A stretch of 64,000 nucleotides of DNA from Streptomyces sp. NBC_00353 (lineage in GTDB: Bacteria > Actinomycetota > Actinomycetes > Streptomycetales > Streptomycetaceae), in NCBI RefSeq assembly GCF_036108815.1, contig NZ_CP107985.1, positions 930,001 through 994,000 on the forward strand, in the 5' to 3' direction. Below the pieces are notes generated by a model. It saw nothing but the letters and a program-made list of their open reading frames with translations, made no database searches and had not been told where the DNA came from. Of the stretch, positions 53,783 to 62,932 are shown piece after piece (position 1 is the stretch's first letter; every line of letters begins with the position of its first letter). A program made the position numbers and the translations under genes.

Positions 53783-54463
53783 GTGGCTGGAGCAGTCAGG
53801 GTGCCACGCGGGCAGGCCCGGTTTGCCTGCGGCGCGCTTGCCACGTTCGCGCTGGTGACTGTCGCCGCCGGGCTGGCAGCCTGGCACAAGTACGAACTGC
53901 TGGCCGGACCGCCGACGCCAGGGCCGTACGTCAACAACCCATTGGTCGAGGTCGACACGTATTTCAGAAACCTGATGGGCTGGCGGACGGGGCTGCTACT
54001 CGTGGCCCTGCTCCAGTTCAGCATCTGGCTCGCCAACATGCGCGACCTCGCGGATGTGATCTGGCGCCAGGGACAGCGTCGGCACAGGGCGTGGCTGGTC
54101 TTCGGCTGGGTGATACCGCTGGGGCAGCTCTTCATACCCAAGATGTTCATCAACGACCTGTGGGCTGCCAGCCGGCCGGAACCGCAGCGTCGTCGCGGAC
54201 ATCCCCTGCTCACGGCATGGTGGCTGTCCGTCCTCGTCGCCGCGAATGCATACAGCGATGCCCCCGAGCATCTGAAGGAGGCGGCCACCACGAGCCAGGC
54301 TCGCCAGGCCCTTCGTCAGATCATGTTCAGCGATGGTCTGGACATCTGTGCCGCTGCGCTGTCGATCATCGTCGTCTGGCAGCTCATTCGCAGGTTGGAG
54401 CGCGCCACACTGACTGCGATAGCACCCGCTGAGGTCTGCCCGGCGGGCCAAGCGGGATCCTGA
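53783..54463 (+). CDS. DUF4328-type integral membrane protein
   Basis: The 226-residue protein has about four membrane segments: FACGALATFALVTVAAGLAA, GLLLVALLQFSIWLANM, AWLVFGWVIPLGQLFIPKM and a C-terminal ALSIIVVWQLI. The motif VIPLGQLFIPKMFINDLWAA is the DUF4328 signature. Function of the family is unknown. GTG at 53783 has AGGGGG upstream. Confidence 0.8.
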   Translation: MAGAVRVPRGQARFACGALATFALVTVAAGLAAWHKYELLAGPPTPGPYVNNPLVEVDTYFRNLMGWRTGLLLVALLQFSIWLANMRDLADVIWRQGQRRHRAWLVFGWVIPLGQLFIPKMFINDLWAASRPEPQRRRGHPLLTAWWLSVLVAANAYSDAPEHLKEAATTSQARQALRQIMFSDGLDICAAALSIIVVWQLIRRLERATLTAIAPAEVCPAGQAGS

Positions 54464-54922
54464 GGATCCCTGGGTACTTGCATGCCCACGCGATCGGTGG
54501 AGTCTCATTGGGCGCGTCAACCGCCTCTGGGTGCGATCAGGCCGGGTTCCCAATCTGTGGTCACGTAATCGATCAACGCTGTGAACTGCTGCTGAGCCGG
54601 TCGGCAGTTTCAGCGTTGGTCATGGTTGAGCGCCCTTCCACGGCTCCGTGATGACTCTGGGAGGGCGCTCCGTGGTGCGATGTTCGGCGTGGCACCCGCT
54701 GTGGCAGCTCCCACCCGGGGTGCCAAGCCCGTTCAAGCCCACCCAGCACTGCAGTTGTGGGCCGCCGATGATGTCAGTTGTGGATGCCGGGGTGACCGCT
54801 CGGCACGTCTCAATCTCCGCTCCCGACGCTTGTACTGCCGGGCCCACCGTCACCCATCGAAGCGCGTCTGGAGTCGACGTCGGAACCCGCTCGTCGACGA
54901 TTTGATCTGGTGCCCTGCGGCA
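54464..54922. other. Intergenic with hairpin and short repeat
   Basis: No gene is recognised. It holds the second copy of GATCGGTGGAGTCTCA (54492-54507) and a 9-bp inverted repeat GAGCGCCCT...AGGGCGCTC (about 54629-54671) that could be a terminator for either neighbour. Confidence 0.4.
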
Positions 54923-55393
54923 TTAGCTGCCGCACGCGCATCCGGTACCAGTGGCAGCGGGCTCGGCCTGCTCGTCGGAGGTGCAGCAGGCGATCGGTGC
55001 GCTGTCGGCGCTCTTACGGAGGGTGTTGGAGTCGGCCTTGACGACGTAGACCTCCCAAGGCTCCTTGCCGGGGCCTGAGACCCAGACCTTGTCCTGGAGG
55101 GCGTAGCAGCAGGAGGTGTCGTTCTCCTCGAAGGTGGCCAGGCCCGCTTCCTGGAGCCGCCCGGTGGCTGCGGTGACTTGGTCGGTGGACTCGACCTCGA
55201 CGCCGAGGTGGTCCAGGCGGGTGTCCTGGCCATCCTCGCCTTCGATCAGGACGAGCTTGAGCGGGGGCTCGGTGATGGCGAAGTTGGCGTAGCCGGGGCG
55301 GAGCTTGGCGGGCTCGGTGCCGAAGAGCTTGGAGTAGAAGGCGATCGAGCCTTCGAGGTCGGCGACGCGCAGGGCGAGCTGAACACGGGACAT
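54923..55393 (-). CDS. ArsI/CadI-family VOC metalloenzyme
   Basis: The 156-residue VOC-fold protein starts MSRVQLALRVADLEGSIAFY. Metal-ligand and substrate residues are visible in the LDHLGVEVESTDQV block and NDTSCCYALQDKVWV (the vicinal Cys pair of ArsI). The C-terminal tail is Cys-rich (APIACCT and GCACGS). ArsI cleaves the C-As bond of trivalent organoarsenicals; CadI homologues respond to cadmium. The ATG at 55393 has GGGAGA upstream. It is divergent from the arsR gene. Confidence 0.87.
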   Translation of the reverse strand: MSRVQLALRVADLEGSIAFYSKLFGTEPAKLRPGYANFAITEPPLKLVLIEGEDGQDTRLDHLGVEVESTDQVTAATGRLQEAGLATFEENDTSCCYALQDKVWVSGPGKEPWEVYVVKADSNTLRKSADSAPIACCTSDEQAEPAATGTGCACGS

Positions 55394-55418
55394 GACGGTC
55401 TCCCTCATCTGCTTCTGT

Positions 55419-55434
55419 ATCGACATTCATCGAT
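55419..55434. promoter_or_regulatory. Candidate ArsR operator
   Basis: ATCGA-N6-TCGAT palindrome in the arsI/arsR divergent region, 26 bases upstream of the arsI ATG. It has the size expected for an ArsR/SmtB operator; binding is inferred. Confidence 0.4.
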
Positions 55435-55489
55435 GCAGCTCGACAAGCCCGAGGTTGCCACCAGAATCGATAAGCGTCAACATAGACAC

Positions 55490-55873
55490 ATGTCGAAATC
55501 GGAACTTCGGGTTCTCAGGCAGGACGAACAGGCGGTGTGCTGCTCGCCGATGGTCCGCGAGCCGCTGGGCAAGGCGGACGCCGGGGACCTGGCGCGCATG
55601 TTCAAGGCGCTCTCGGACCCGGTGCGGCTGAGGCTGCTGTCGCTGATCGCCTCCCACGAGGGTGGCGAGGCCTGCGTGTGTGACCTGACCGGGCCGTTCG
55701 ACGTGTCACAGCCAACGATCTCGCATCATCTGAAGGTGCTGCGGGAAGCGGGCCTGGTGGGCTCTGAGCGGCGAGGGACCTGGGTCTACTACTGGGTGCT
55801 GCCGGCCGCACTGGCCCGGCTGTCCTCGCTCCTGCAGACCTCCGCCGAGCCGACCGAGGTCGGGGCCTGCTGA
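55490..55873 (+). CDS. arsR: ArsR-family metalloid-responsive repressor
   Basis: The 127-residue repressor has the winged-helix ARSR core: MFKALSDPVRLRLLSLIASH, the metal-binding ACVCDLT motif, and the recognition helix FDVSQPTISHHLKVLREAGL followed by the wing RRGTWVYYWVL. An extra CC pair near residue 18 and a C-terminal Cys may complete an As(III) site. It probably represses itself and the divergent arsI gene. The broken MIP channel gene follows immediately. Confidence 0.9.
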   Translation: MSKSELRVLRQDEQAVCCSPMVREPLGKADAGDLARMFKALSDPVRLRLLSLIASHEGGEACVCDLTGPFDVSQPTISHHLKVLREAGLVGSERRGTWVYYWVLPAALARLSSLLQTSAEPTEVGAC

Positions 55874-56226
55874 CAACTTCCATAGCCTCTCTCGGCCGCC
55901 GTGTCGCAGCCGAGTTCATTGGTGCGGCCGTCCTGGTGACGGTCGTGGTGGGCCCTGGCATTCAGTCAACCGAGCTGTCCCGCGACGTGGGCGCGCGGCC
56001 GTTCGCCAACTCGCCGGCAGCCGTGTCCGGCCTTGCCGTGTTCATCGCGCTGCTCGGTCCGGTCTCCGGCGTCCACTTCGACCCGGTCGTCGCCCTCGCC
56101 GGATGGCGGACCGGTCGCTTGACGTACGACGGGCCGACTGCCCCCGAGGTTGCCGTCTACCTGCCCGCCCAGATTGCGGGCGCCATCGGCGGCGCACTCC
56201 GAGGATCCAGCCAGAACGGTCGGTGA
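55870..56226 (+). pseudogene. MIP/aquaglyceroporin-family channel, truncated
   Basis: The frame reads RRVAAEFIGAAVLVTVVVGP, FANSPAAVSGLAVFIALLGP and PAQIAGAIGGA, which is the first half of MIP channels found in ars operons. It lacks a normal start (CTG CTG at the arsR stop, or an internal GTG at 55936) and has VHFDPVV where the NPA box should be (Asn to Asp and Ala to Val). It loses homology at about 56195, before the second NPA box. It cannot form a channel. Confidence 0.75.
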
Positions 56227-56422
56227 CGGCCATACCGGTTGCCACGAAGCTCCGGCGAGACAGTAGCGGCGGACGGGCCGGCTGCTGCGGTTGCGCTACC
56301 GGGCTGCTGTACAGCTGTTCCATGGCTCCGTGAGGTACTGAGTAGGGTTGAGACCGGCGTGCGGGTGCCACTGCCCGAGAGTGTGGTGAGTGCATCCGCG
56401 AGAACGTCCGAGGGGGCACCAC

Positions 56423-56980
56423 ATGACGCCACAGGGAACCATCACGGTAGAGCGGATAGACGGCTCGGCCGCAGCACAGGCTGAGGACTCGTTCAGGCGG
56501 GTCTACGCCGACGTCTTTGCGGAACCGCCGTACAACGAGGCCGCGGACGACGTCGCGGCCACGTTCCGGCACTTTCGCTTCCAGACCCGCAAGCGCACTT
56601 TTCGCGCCGCCCTGGCCCGTGCCGAGGACGGCGAGCCAGTCGGCATGGCCTACGGCTATCCACTCGAGCCTGACACAAGGTGGTGGGACGAACTGACCGC
56701 TCCCGTGCCCGCCGGCATGCGGCGCGAGGATGGGCACCGCACCTTCGGCCTCATGGAACTTGCCGTGCGCGGACCGTGGCGCGGGCAGGGTGTCGCGCGA
56801 CGTCTGCACGAGGCCCTGCTTGACGGCATCAAGGCCGAGCGGGTGCTGCTGAACGTCCACCCGGAAAGCAAGGCAGCGTCGGCCGCCTACCGGGCGTGGG
56901 GCTACCGCAAGATCGGCGAGGCGCGCCCGTGGGAGGGCCCGTACCTCTATGACGTCATGCTGCTCGACCTGCGCGCATGA
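56423..56980 (+). CDS. GNAT N-acetyltransferase
   Basis: The 185-residue protein starts MTPQGTITVERIDGSAAAQA. The acetyl-CoA-binding motif is MELAVRGPWRGQGVARRLHE near residues 112-131, followed by VLLNVHPESKAASAAYRAWG, the typical GNAT strand-helix. The N-terminal extension YADVFAEPPYNEAADD and FRHFRFQTRKRTF is common in Streptomyces GNATs of unknown substrate. AGGGGGC precedes the ATG. Confidence 0.85.
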   Translation: MTPQGTITVERIDGSAAAQAEDSFRRVYADVFAEPPYNEAADDVAATFRHFRFQTRKRTFRAALARAEDGEPVGMAYGYPLEPDTRWWDELTAPVPAGMRREDGHRTFGLMELAVRGPWRGQGVARRLHEALLDGIKAERVLLNVHPESKAASAAYRAWGYRKIGEARPWEGPYLYDVMLLDLRA

Positions 56981-57072
56981 CGACTACCTACAAGCGAATC
57001 GCGCATCGAGGAAGCCAGCCGGGATGACGCGGGTGCTGGTTCGGCGGGCGAGGCGGCGGCTCATGAGCAGAG

Positions 57073-57190
57073 TCATCGCCCCCAGGAGGCCGGGAAGTCG
57101 GCGGGAATGGACCGCCACTTGATGCCGTTGTCGACGACGTAGCAGACCGTGTCGATCATCTGCCGGTGGCAGTGGCCCTGTGGCCTGCCG
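57073..57190 (-). pseudogene. IS5-family transposase N-terminal remnant
   Basis: The minus frame reads QGHCHRQMIDTVCYVVDNGI and KWRSIPADFPASW, the conserved start of IS5-group transposases (DUF4096). It ends in a stop after WGR. The DDE domain is absent. Confidence 0.7.
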
Positions 57191-57406
57191 CCCCGCCCCT
57201 CCAGCCAGGTCGGCACTGGCAACACGGGACGTCAGGGCGGTCGGCACCGAAGCAAGTCCAAGGAGAAGGTGTCCATCACAGCCGTGGTCTCTGCTGAAGC
57301 CTCGACAGCCGGCAGCGAACCCTTGACTTCCCGCTCTTACGCTTTCGCATGCCCCTCGGCCAGCAGTTGAGGTTTCGTCGCGCGGAACGGCGCTTTGCCG
57401 GACCTC

Positions 57407-58387
57407 TCACTGCAGCAGCTCAGCAACCTCGGAGAGCTGGGCCTTGGACAGGGGGCCGAGCTGGAGGGCCCTGGCGTTCTCCTCGGCCTGGGCGACGCTG
57501 CGGAAGCCGGGGATCGGCACTGTCCGCGGGCTTCGTGCCCACAGCCACGCGAGGGCGCCCTGTGCAAGCGTGCGATCGTCGGCGGTGAGCACATCCCGGA
57601 CGGCGTTGATGCGCGCCCTCCATCGCGCTGCGGGTACACCACCCTCGTCGAACCAGCGCAGCCACGCCGGCGGCACCGAACGGATGTCACTCGCTGCACC
57701 GCGCCCCGAGGAGCCGTGCTTGCCGGTGAGCAGGCCCATAGCGAGCGGGCTGCGTACGATGGACGCGAGTCCGTGCTGCTCGCACAACGCCAGCATTTCA
57801 GGCGCGTCCACCAGCACATTGCACGCGTGCTGGACGCCCACGCAGTGCTGCCCGTGGGCGAAGAGCGCCGCTCGCCCCGGATCGTCGGTGCTCCAGGCGT
57901 AAGCGCGGATGAGCCCTTCCCGTACGAAATCCTCGCAAGTTTCGCGCAGTTCGGTTGCCTCGTCCAGCGGTACGTCGCCCAGATGCAGCTGGTAGACGTC
58001 GATCCAATCGGTGCCCAGCCGCCGCAGCGATGCGGTCAGTGCGCGGCGCGCGTACGCGGCAGTTGTGTCCTCACCGGTCAGCGTGCGGGTCTCCTCGTTG
58101 AAGACGTTGCCCCACTTGGTGGCGATGACCACCTCGTCCCGCCGCCCCGCGAGCGCCCGCCCCAGTACCCGTTCGCTGCGGCCGGTGCCGTACACGTCCG
58201 CGGTGTCGAAGAAGGTGACCCCGAGCTCCATCGCCCGACGGATCGCCGCGACGGATTCCTGGTCGTCGACGGTGCCCCACCCGAGGGGGTTCCCGTTGGC
58301 GTCCTGCCACTCACCGCCGATGGCCCAGCACCCGAATCCCAGCGCACTGACCTCGATCTCGCTGTCTCCCAGCGTTCTGTTCTCCAT
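57407..58387 (-). CDS. Aldo/keto reductase
   Basis: The 326-residue AKR has a TIM barrel with catalytic residues visible as FFDTADVYGTGRSE (Asp and Tyr), IATKWGNVF (Lys) and VYQLHLGD (His). The N terminus is MENRTLGDSEIEVSALGFGC and the C-terminal NADPH loop is PIPGFRSVAQAEENARAL. It reduces carbonyl compounds with NADPH; the substrate is unknown. The ATG at 58387 is chosen because upstream residues are non-homologous. It appears monocistronic. Confidence 0.9.
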   Translation of the reverse strand: MENRTLGDSEIEVSALGFGCWAIGGEWQDANGNPLGWGTVDDQESVAAIRRAMELGVTFFDTADVYGTGRSERVLGRALAGRRDEVVIATKWGNVFNEETRTLTGEDTTAAYARRALTASLRRLGTDWIDVYQLHLGDVPLDEATELRETCEDFVREGLIRAYAWSTDDPGRAALFAHGQHCVGVQHACNVLVDAPEMLALCEQHGLASIVRSPLAMGLLTGKHGSSGRGAASDIRSVPPAWLRWFDEGGVPAARWRARINAVRDVLTADDRTLAQGALAWLWARSPRTVPIPGFRSVAQAEENARALQLGPLSKAQLSEVAELLQ

Positions 58388-58582
58388 GCCTGAACACGCT
58401 ACGAGTTGGAGCGCACACGAGGGCAAGGCCGCGGAGTGATCCAGAGTTCCTTGACCACCGAGTTGATCGACCAACCGCCCGACGCCACCGGCCCGACTCC
58501 AAGCCCGGCACTCGTCCTTGCGGCCGGCTCAGCGGCGATCCCCTCAGTGGCAGCCCCTCACCGTCCAAGTGATCCGGCCCCG

Positions 58583-60613
58583 TCAGCCGGAGGCCGGCGG
58601 CACCGGTTGTGCGAGGTGCCGCCAGAAGAAGGTATGCATCAGGGCGTTGTTGTGGGCGGACTGTTCGTTGTCGCTGGCGCCCGCGTGGCCACCGCCGGTG
58701 TTCTCGTGGAGCAGGACCGGGTGGCCGAGTTCACGCAGCCGTGCGGCCGCTTTGCGGGCATGACCGGGGTGGACGCGGTCGTCACGGGTGGAGGTCGTCA
58801 GAAGAACCGGCGGGTAGGCCTGGTCTGCGCTGAGCTGGTGGTAGGCGGAGAGCGTACGGAGGTGGGGGCGATCGGCTTCGTTGTCCGGGTTGCCGTACTC
58901 GGCGATCCAGGATGCGCCGGCGAGGAGCTTATGGAAGCGAAGCATGTCCAGCAGCGGTACCTGAGCGACGATCGCGCCGAACAGCTGCGGGTAGCGGGTG
59001 ACCATCGCGCCCATGAGCAGGCCGCCGTTGCTGCCCCCTGCGGCGCCCAGCATGGCCGGTGTGGTGATGCCCCGCGCGACGAGGTCTGCCGCGACGGCCG
59101 CAAAGTCCTCGAAGGCGCGCGGCCGGTCCGCGCCGAGCGCGGCCTGGTGCCAGTCCGGCCCGTACTCGCCGCCACCTCGGATGTTCGCGATCACGTAGGT
59201 ACCGCCGCTCTCCAGCCACGCCCGTCCCGTCACCGCGTCGTAGAAGGGGGTGAGGGAGACCTCGAAGCCGCCGTAGCCGTAGAGCACGGCGGGTCCGGGG
59301 CCGGTGGGGGAACGGTCGGGGCCGATCACGAAGTACGGCACCCGCGTGCCGTCCTGAGAGGTCGCGAAGAACTGCTCCGCCGCCAGACCGGCCGTGTCGA
59401 AGCGGGCCGGAGCCTGCTTGAGGATCTCCGTGTCGGCGCCGATCTGCCCGTGGTAGAGGGTGGAGGGCTGCAAGAACCCTGACACGTCCAGGAAGTACTC
59501 GTCGGAGATGTCCGGGTCCGTGTCCACGACAGTGACGGCGGACAGCGCCGGGACGTCCGCGAGCGGCTTGCGTGCCCACCCACCGACAGGGGTGGGGGTG
59601 AGGACCTCGATGCGAGTGCTGACGTCGCGCATCGTCTCCAGGATCAGATGGTGGCGGGTCCATGAGTGCCCGGCCAGAGCCGTTCGCTCATCCGGGGTGA
59701 ACAACACCTCCGCGGAGCGGTCGCCCGCCAGGAAAGCGTCGAAGTCGAACGCCAGCAGAGAGCCCGCCCTCTGTCCGAGCCAGTCGGACTTCAAGGTGAC
59801 GATCAGATGTTGCCGATGGACAGAGGTAGTGGCGTCGTCGGGAACGTCGATCCTGACGAGCGTGGCGTCGGGGGTCAGGAGGTACACCTCGCTGCGGAAG
59901 AAGTCCACCGACCGGACGACGAAGTCCCGCTCGAAACCCGGTGTGGTGTCGCGCCAGCCCCGGGTCGACACATCTCCCGTCTCGGCCTCGAAGACCAGGG
60001 CGGCTTCCTCCAACGGCGTGCCGCGTCGCCACCTGCGAACCGTGCGCGGATAGCCGGCGTCGGTCAGCGAGCCCGGCCCCAAGTCCGTGCCGATGAAGAC
60101 GGTGTCGGCGTCGATCCAGCCGATCCACGTCTTCGCCTCCCTCACCTGGAATCCGCCCTCGACAAAAGCCCCAGTGGCGAGGTCGAACTCGCGGACCACA
60201 ACGGCATCACCCCCGTCGCGCGACAGAGACACCAGTGCCCGGTCGTAATCGGGATGGCGGACCCGCGCACCGGCCCACACCCACTTCTCGCCCTCCGCGG
60301 CAGCAAGCGCGTCGACGTCGAGAAGGACCTCCCACTCCGGAGCATCCTTGCGGTACTGCTCCAGCGTCGTACGCCGCCACACACCACGCACGTGCTCGGC
60401 GTCCCGCCAGAAGTTGTAAAGGAACACTCCGCGACGGGTGGTGTAAGGGATACGTTCCGGTGCGTCCAACACCTCCCGAAGGCGCTCCTTCAGGGAAGCG
60501 AACCCGGCGCCGTCAGCCAGCGCGGCCTCCGTCTCGGCGTTCCGCTCGGCCACCCACTCGAGCGCGGCCTCACCCTCAACGTCTTCCAGCCACAGGTACG
60601 GGTCGTCATTCAT
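58583..60613 (-). CDS. Prolyl oligopeptidase family serine peptidase
   Basis: The 676-residue protein starts MNDDPYLWLEDVEGEAALEW, the typical start of family S9A. An N-terminal seven-blade propeller (about 60-400) is followed by an alpha/beta hydrolase domain with nucleophile GGSNGGLLMGAMV (Ser near 525), Asp in TRDDRVHPGH, and His in NTGGGHAGAS. GYGGFEVSLTPFY and ANIRGGGEYG line the active site. It has no signal peptide, so it is cytosolic and cleaves short proline-containing peptides. The ATG at 60613 is chosen; upstream sequence in frame is not homologous. Confidence 0.92.
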   Translation of the reverse strand: MNDDPYLWLEDVEGEAALEWVAERNAETEAALADGAGFASLKERLREVLDAPERIPYTTRRGVFLYNFWRDAEHVRGVWRRTTLEQYRKDAPEWEVLLDVDALAAAEGEKWVWAGARVRHPDYDRALVSLSRDGGDAVVVREFDLATGAFVEGGFQVREAKTWIGWIDADTVFIGTDLGPGSLTDAGYPRTVRRWRRGTPLEEAALVFEAETGDVSTRGWRDTTPGFERDFVVRSVDFFRSEVYLLTPDATLVRIDVPDDATTSVHRQHLIVTLKSDWLGQRAGSLLAFDFDAFLAGDRSAEVLFTPDERTALAGHSWTRHHLILETMRDVSTRIEVLTPTPVGGWARKPLADVPALSAVTVVDTDPDISDEYFLDVSGFLQPSTLYHGQIGADTEILKQAPARFDTAGLAAEQFFATSQDGTRVPYFVIGPDRSPTGPGPAVLYGYGGFEVSLTPFYDAVTGRAWLESGGTYVIANIRGGGEYGPDWHQAALGADRPRAFEDFAAVAADLVARGITTPAMLGAAGGSNGGLLMGAMVTRYPQLFGAIVAQVPLLDMLRFHKLLAGASWIAEYGNPDNEADRPHLRTLSAYHQLSADQAYPPVLLTTSTRDDRVHPGHARKAAARLRELGHPVLLHENTGGGHAGASDNEQSAHNNALMHTFFWRHLAQPVPPASG

Positions 60614-61044
60614 CACAAGCCAAATTGTGCAGGCCCGGAACGCGCGGTGAGACCACATCGACCCAATGGCCGGACGTGCACTCTCGGCTGTGATGCCATC
60701 CGGTACGTCCGCTGGGCGTGCTGGACGTACTGGATGGCCACCAAGGCTGCCCCGGCTGACCGGCGCTCGCCGCGCCAACCAGGAACGTGGTGTCCGCCGA
60801 AGTCACAGGAGAGGGCAGCCCGGACCAAGGTCACGAAGACCCGACTGCCACCTTTCGGCTGGTGTCCGAGATGAGACTCCGGGCCCGTGATCCCCGTGGG
60901 TTCAGGGAAACCGAAGGTCCTTCAGCGCTAACCCACGGCCCACCGGTGTGCGTCAGGCAGACGCGCCCGTGGGTTCGGGTGAAACACGAGGATGCCGAAC
61001 GATCCGAAGGGCTTCGGCGTGACATCGGCCTGGACGTCCTCGGG
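60614..61044. other. Intergenic, nothing recognised
   Basis: No gene, RNA or clear palindrome is seen in these 431 bases. A plus-strand segment near 60680-60750 (GCDAIRYVRWACWTYWM) might be a decayed transposase start but is too short to call. Confidence 0.4.
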
Positions 61045-61590
61045 TCACGACGGCCGCCCGCCGAACTGCCAGTTGTGCACCTCGATGTCGGCGTACCGGT
61101 CCGCTGTCAGGATGGCGCGCGCCGTGTCCGGGTCCGGCGCCCGGACCAACGCCGCAGTACCCAGCCAGGTGGCGCCCTCGTCGGACAGCAGCGGTCCGTA
61201 GCCGATCAGCTCGTCCCGGTCGGGCGGCACCGCGAGGTCGGCAGCAGGCCCCGCGCCGAGGCCGAGCACCAGGTACCGGTTGCCACCGGTCCGGCCACCG
61301 GGGAAGTCCCACATGGTGCGCCCCAGCATGTTGCGCCACCGTCGCACCAGCACGTCCCGGTACACGCCGGCCTGATAGCCGGGCTCGTCGAAGGCAAACG
61401 CGCGGGCGGCGGCGGGATCGGGCAGATCGACGATGTGCACGCTGCCGGTGGGTGTGTCTCCGGCGAGGGTCGGGCCCCGGACGATCATCTCTTTCGCGTA
61501 CCGGTCCATATAGGACCAATGCTCTTCCAGCAGCTCGTCGCGCAGCTCTACGGAGCCGGGCCGGTCGCGGTGGTAACAGAAGAACTCCAT
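61045..61590 (-). CDS. YciI-like domain protein
   Basis: The 181-residue protein starts MEFFCYHRDRPGSVELRDEL. It contains HWSYMDRYAKEMIVRGPTLA and GSVHIVDLPDPAAARAFAFD, the YciI dimeric alpha/beta-barrel signature. A second half (about 100-175) repeats the same theme (LLSDEGATWLGTAALVRAPD, TARAILTADRYADIEVHNW), so it is a tandem YciI fold. The enzymatic role is unknown. The ATG at 61590 or the GTG at 61596 may be the start. Confidence 0.8.
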   Translation of the reverse strand: MEFFCYHRDRPGSVELRDELLEEHWSYMDRYAKEMIVRGPTLAGDTPTGSVHIVDLPDPAAARAFAFDEPGYQAGVYRDVLVRRWRNMLGRTMWDFPGGRTGGNRYLVLGLGAGPAADLAVPPDRDELIGYGPLLSDEGATWLGTAALVRAPDPDTARAILTADRYADIEVHNWQFGGRPS

Positions 61591-61632
61591 ACCCACAGGG
61601 TCTCTTCAAGGAGGTGACCGGTCGAGCGAGTT

Positions 61633-61746
61633 TCACTGCGATCGCTGCTCGGCAGCCTCAGCCAGAAGCACGCGCGCCGACTCCGCATAGCGGATGGCGG
61701 CCTTTTCGTCCAAGCCGAAGACGTGCGCGAGGTGCAGAGTGGGGCG
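61633..61746 (-). pseudogene. Integrase-like protein, C-terminal tail
   Basis: The minus frame reads TLHLAHVFGLDEKAAIRYAE and SARVLLAEAAEQ before a stop. The phrase HLAHVFGLDEKTAIRYA is typical of the very C terminus of Streptomyces integrase/recombinase-like proteins. No upstream domain remains. Confidence 0.55.
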
Positions 61747-61994
61747 CCCCTTCAAGCTGTCCGGCGACGCGGCCTGACGAAACCCCCGCCCGCCGCACAG
61801 GCCAGACCGCCCCCTTCCCCGAAGGGAGCGGGATCGCCGCCCGGTCTCGGTAAACCGCTGAGACTTGCGTAGACCGGGCGGCAGGAGTACCTAACCAGTC
61901 CGTGCAAGAAGGGACAAATACCCGTCGGCCAGACGGGCGACGGCAGCCCTGAGCTCGGGATGCTGCGATCACGAGCCTGGTGCACTCTGGACGG

Positions 61995-62204
61995 ATGAGT
62001 ACCCCGATAGTCGTGCACCGCTCCGCACCGGCCGGTGGCCGGGTGGTCACCATCAACGATGAGACGGTCGGCCTCGTCCACGACGACCACGCCCTGATCG
62101 AGCTCCTCCGGCGTGCCGGCATCTACGACGCCGAGCATTGCCTCGACGACCCGCAGTGGATCGAATGGCGCGGCGGCCCGGCCCACCGGTACGAAGCGGC
62201 GTGA
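61995..62204 (+). CDS. Small conserved actinobacterial protein, 69 aa
   Basis: The protein reads MSTPIVVHRSAPAGGRVVTI, then GLVHDDHALIELLRRAGIYD and QWIEWRGGPAHRYEAA. I recognise the pattern as a small conserved Streptomyces protein of unknown function that is often found near integrase genes. The ATG at 61995 fits the conserved start MSTPIVVH. Confidence 0.65.
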   Translation: MSTPIVVHRSAPAGGRVVTINDETVGLVHDDHALIELLRRAGIYDAEHCLDDPQWIEWRGGPAHRYEAA

Positions 62205-62311
62205 CGTAGGCCCTGTACATCCGGAAGGAGTCAGAGCTGTCCCGCCCGCGCCAGACTGGGACCAAGGCGTGTTTTGGAAGTAGCGCATGCTCAGAGGTCT
62301 GGAGAGTCCCC

Positions 62312-62729
62312 GTGGCACGCAGGAGCTCCGTGGAGATCGTCGAAGCGTTCTGGGAGGAGGTTTGGAACCGCCACAACCCCGACAAGATCGACGACTTTGT
62401 CGTCGAGGACTTCGTCATCACCAACCCCGGCGGATCCATCGAAGGCCGCGAGAAATTCAAGTCGTGGGTCGCCGCCTTCCTGGACCAGGTCCACGATCTG
62501 AGGCTCGAGGTCGTCGAGTCCTTTCAGAACGAGGACGGGAGCCGGGTGGCGTCACGGTGGATCGTGCGCGGGAGGAACAATGGGCTTCTGGGCACCGAGC
62601 CCGACGGGCGGCCGATCTCCTTCAGTGGTACGGCCGTCTGGGCGGTGCGCGAGGACGGCAAGCTACAACTGGGTGGAACGTGCCACCTGGGAGCTGTACC
62701 AGCAGCTGACGAGCACCTCAGGACGGTGA
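62312..62729 (+). pseudogene. SnoaL-like/NTF2-fold protein with C-terminal frameshift
   Basis: The frame starts VARRSSVEIVEAFWEEVWNR (GTG, with GGAGA upstream) and continues DDFVVEDFVITNPGGSIEGR and VASRWIVRGRNNGLLGTEPD, a SnoaL-like ester-cyclase fold. At about 62667 the frame changes. The expected end NWVERATWELYQQLTSTSGR and its stop are present but in another frame, consistent with a 2-base CA deletion. Without it the protein would run on into unrelated sequence. Either a natural mutation or a sequencing error is possible. Confidence 0.7.
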
Positions 62730-62932
62730 GACGATCAGCCCGCCTTGCGGTCACTGCCACGGAGCCTCGCTGTCATGGAACGTGCCCACCACCAGGTCGG
62801 GCAGAGCAGAGACATCGCTCCGTCGCTCGTCAGCTCCCTGACAGCCGCTGCCGTGACCTCCTACGGCGTGTATCGAAAGTAGATCTTGACCGCATGACGA
62901 TCTCGGCAAGTGCCGCCGATGCCGTCGACCCG

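Noticed and set aside
61609..61618. Perfect Shine-Dalgarno-like AAGGAGGTGA on the plus strand
   Set aside because: No reading frame of useful length or recognisable product follows; it lies just upstream of a minus-strand gene start.
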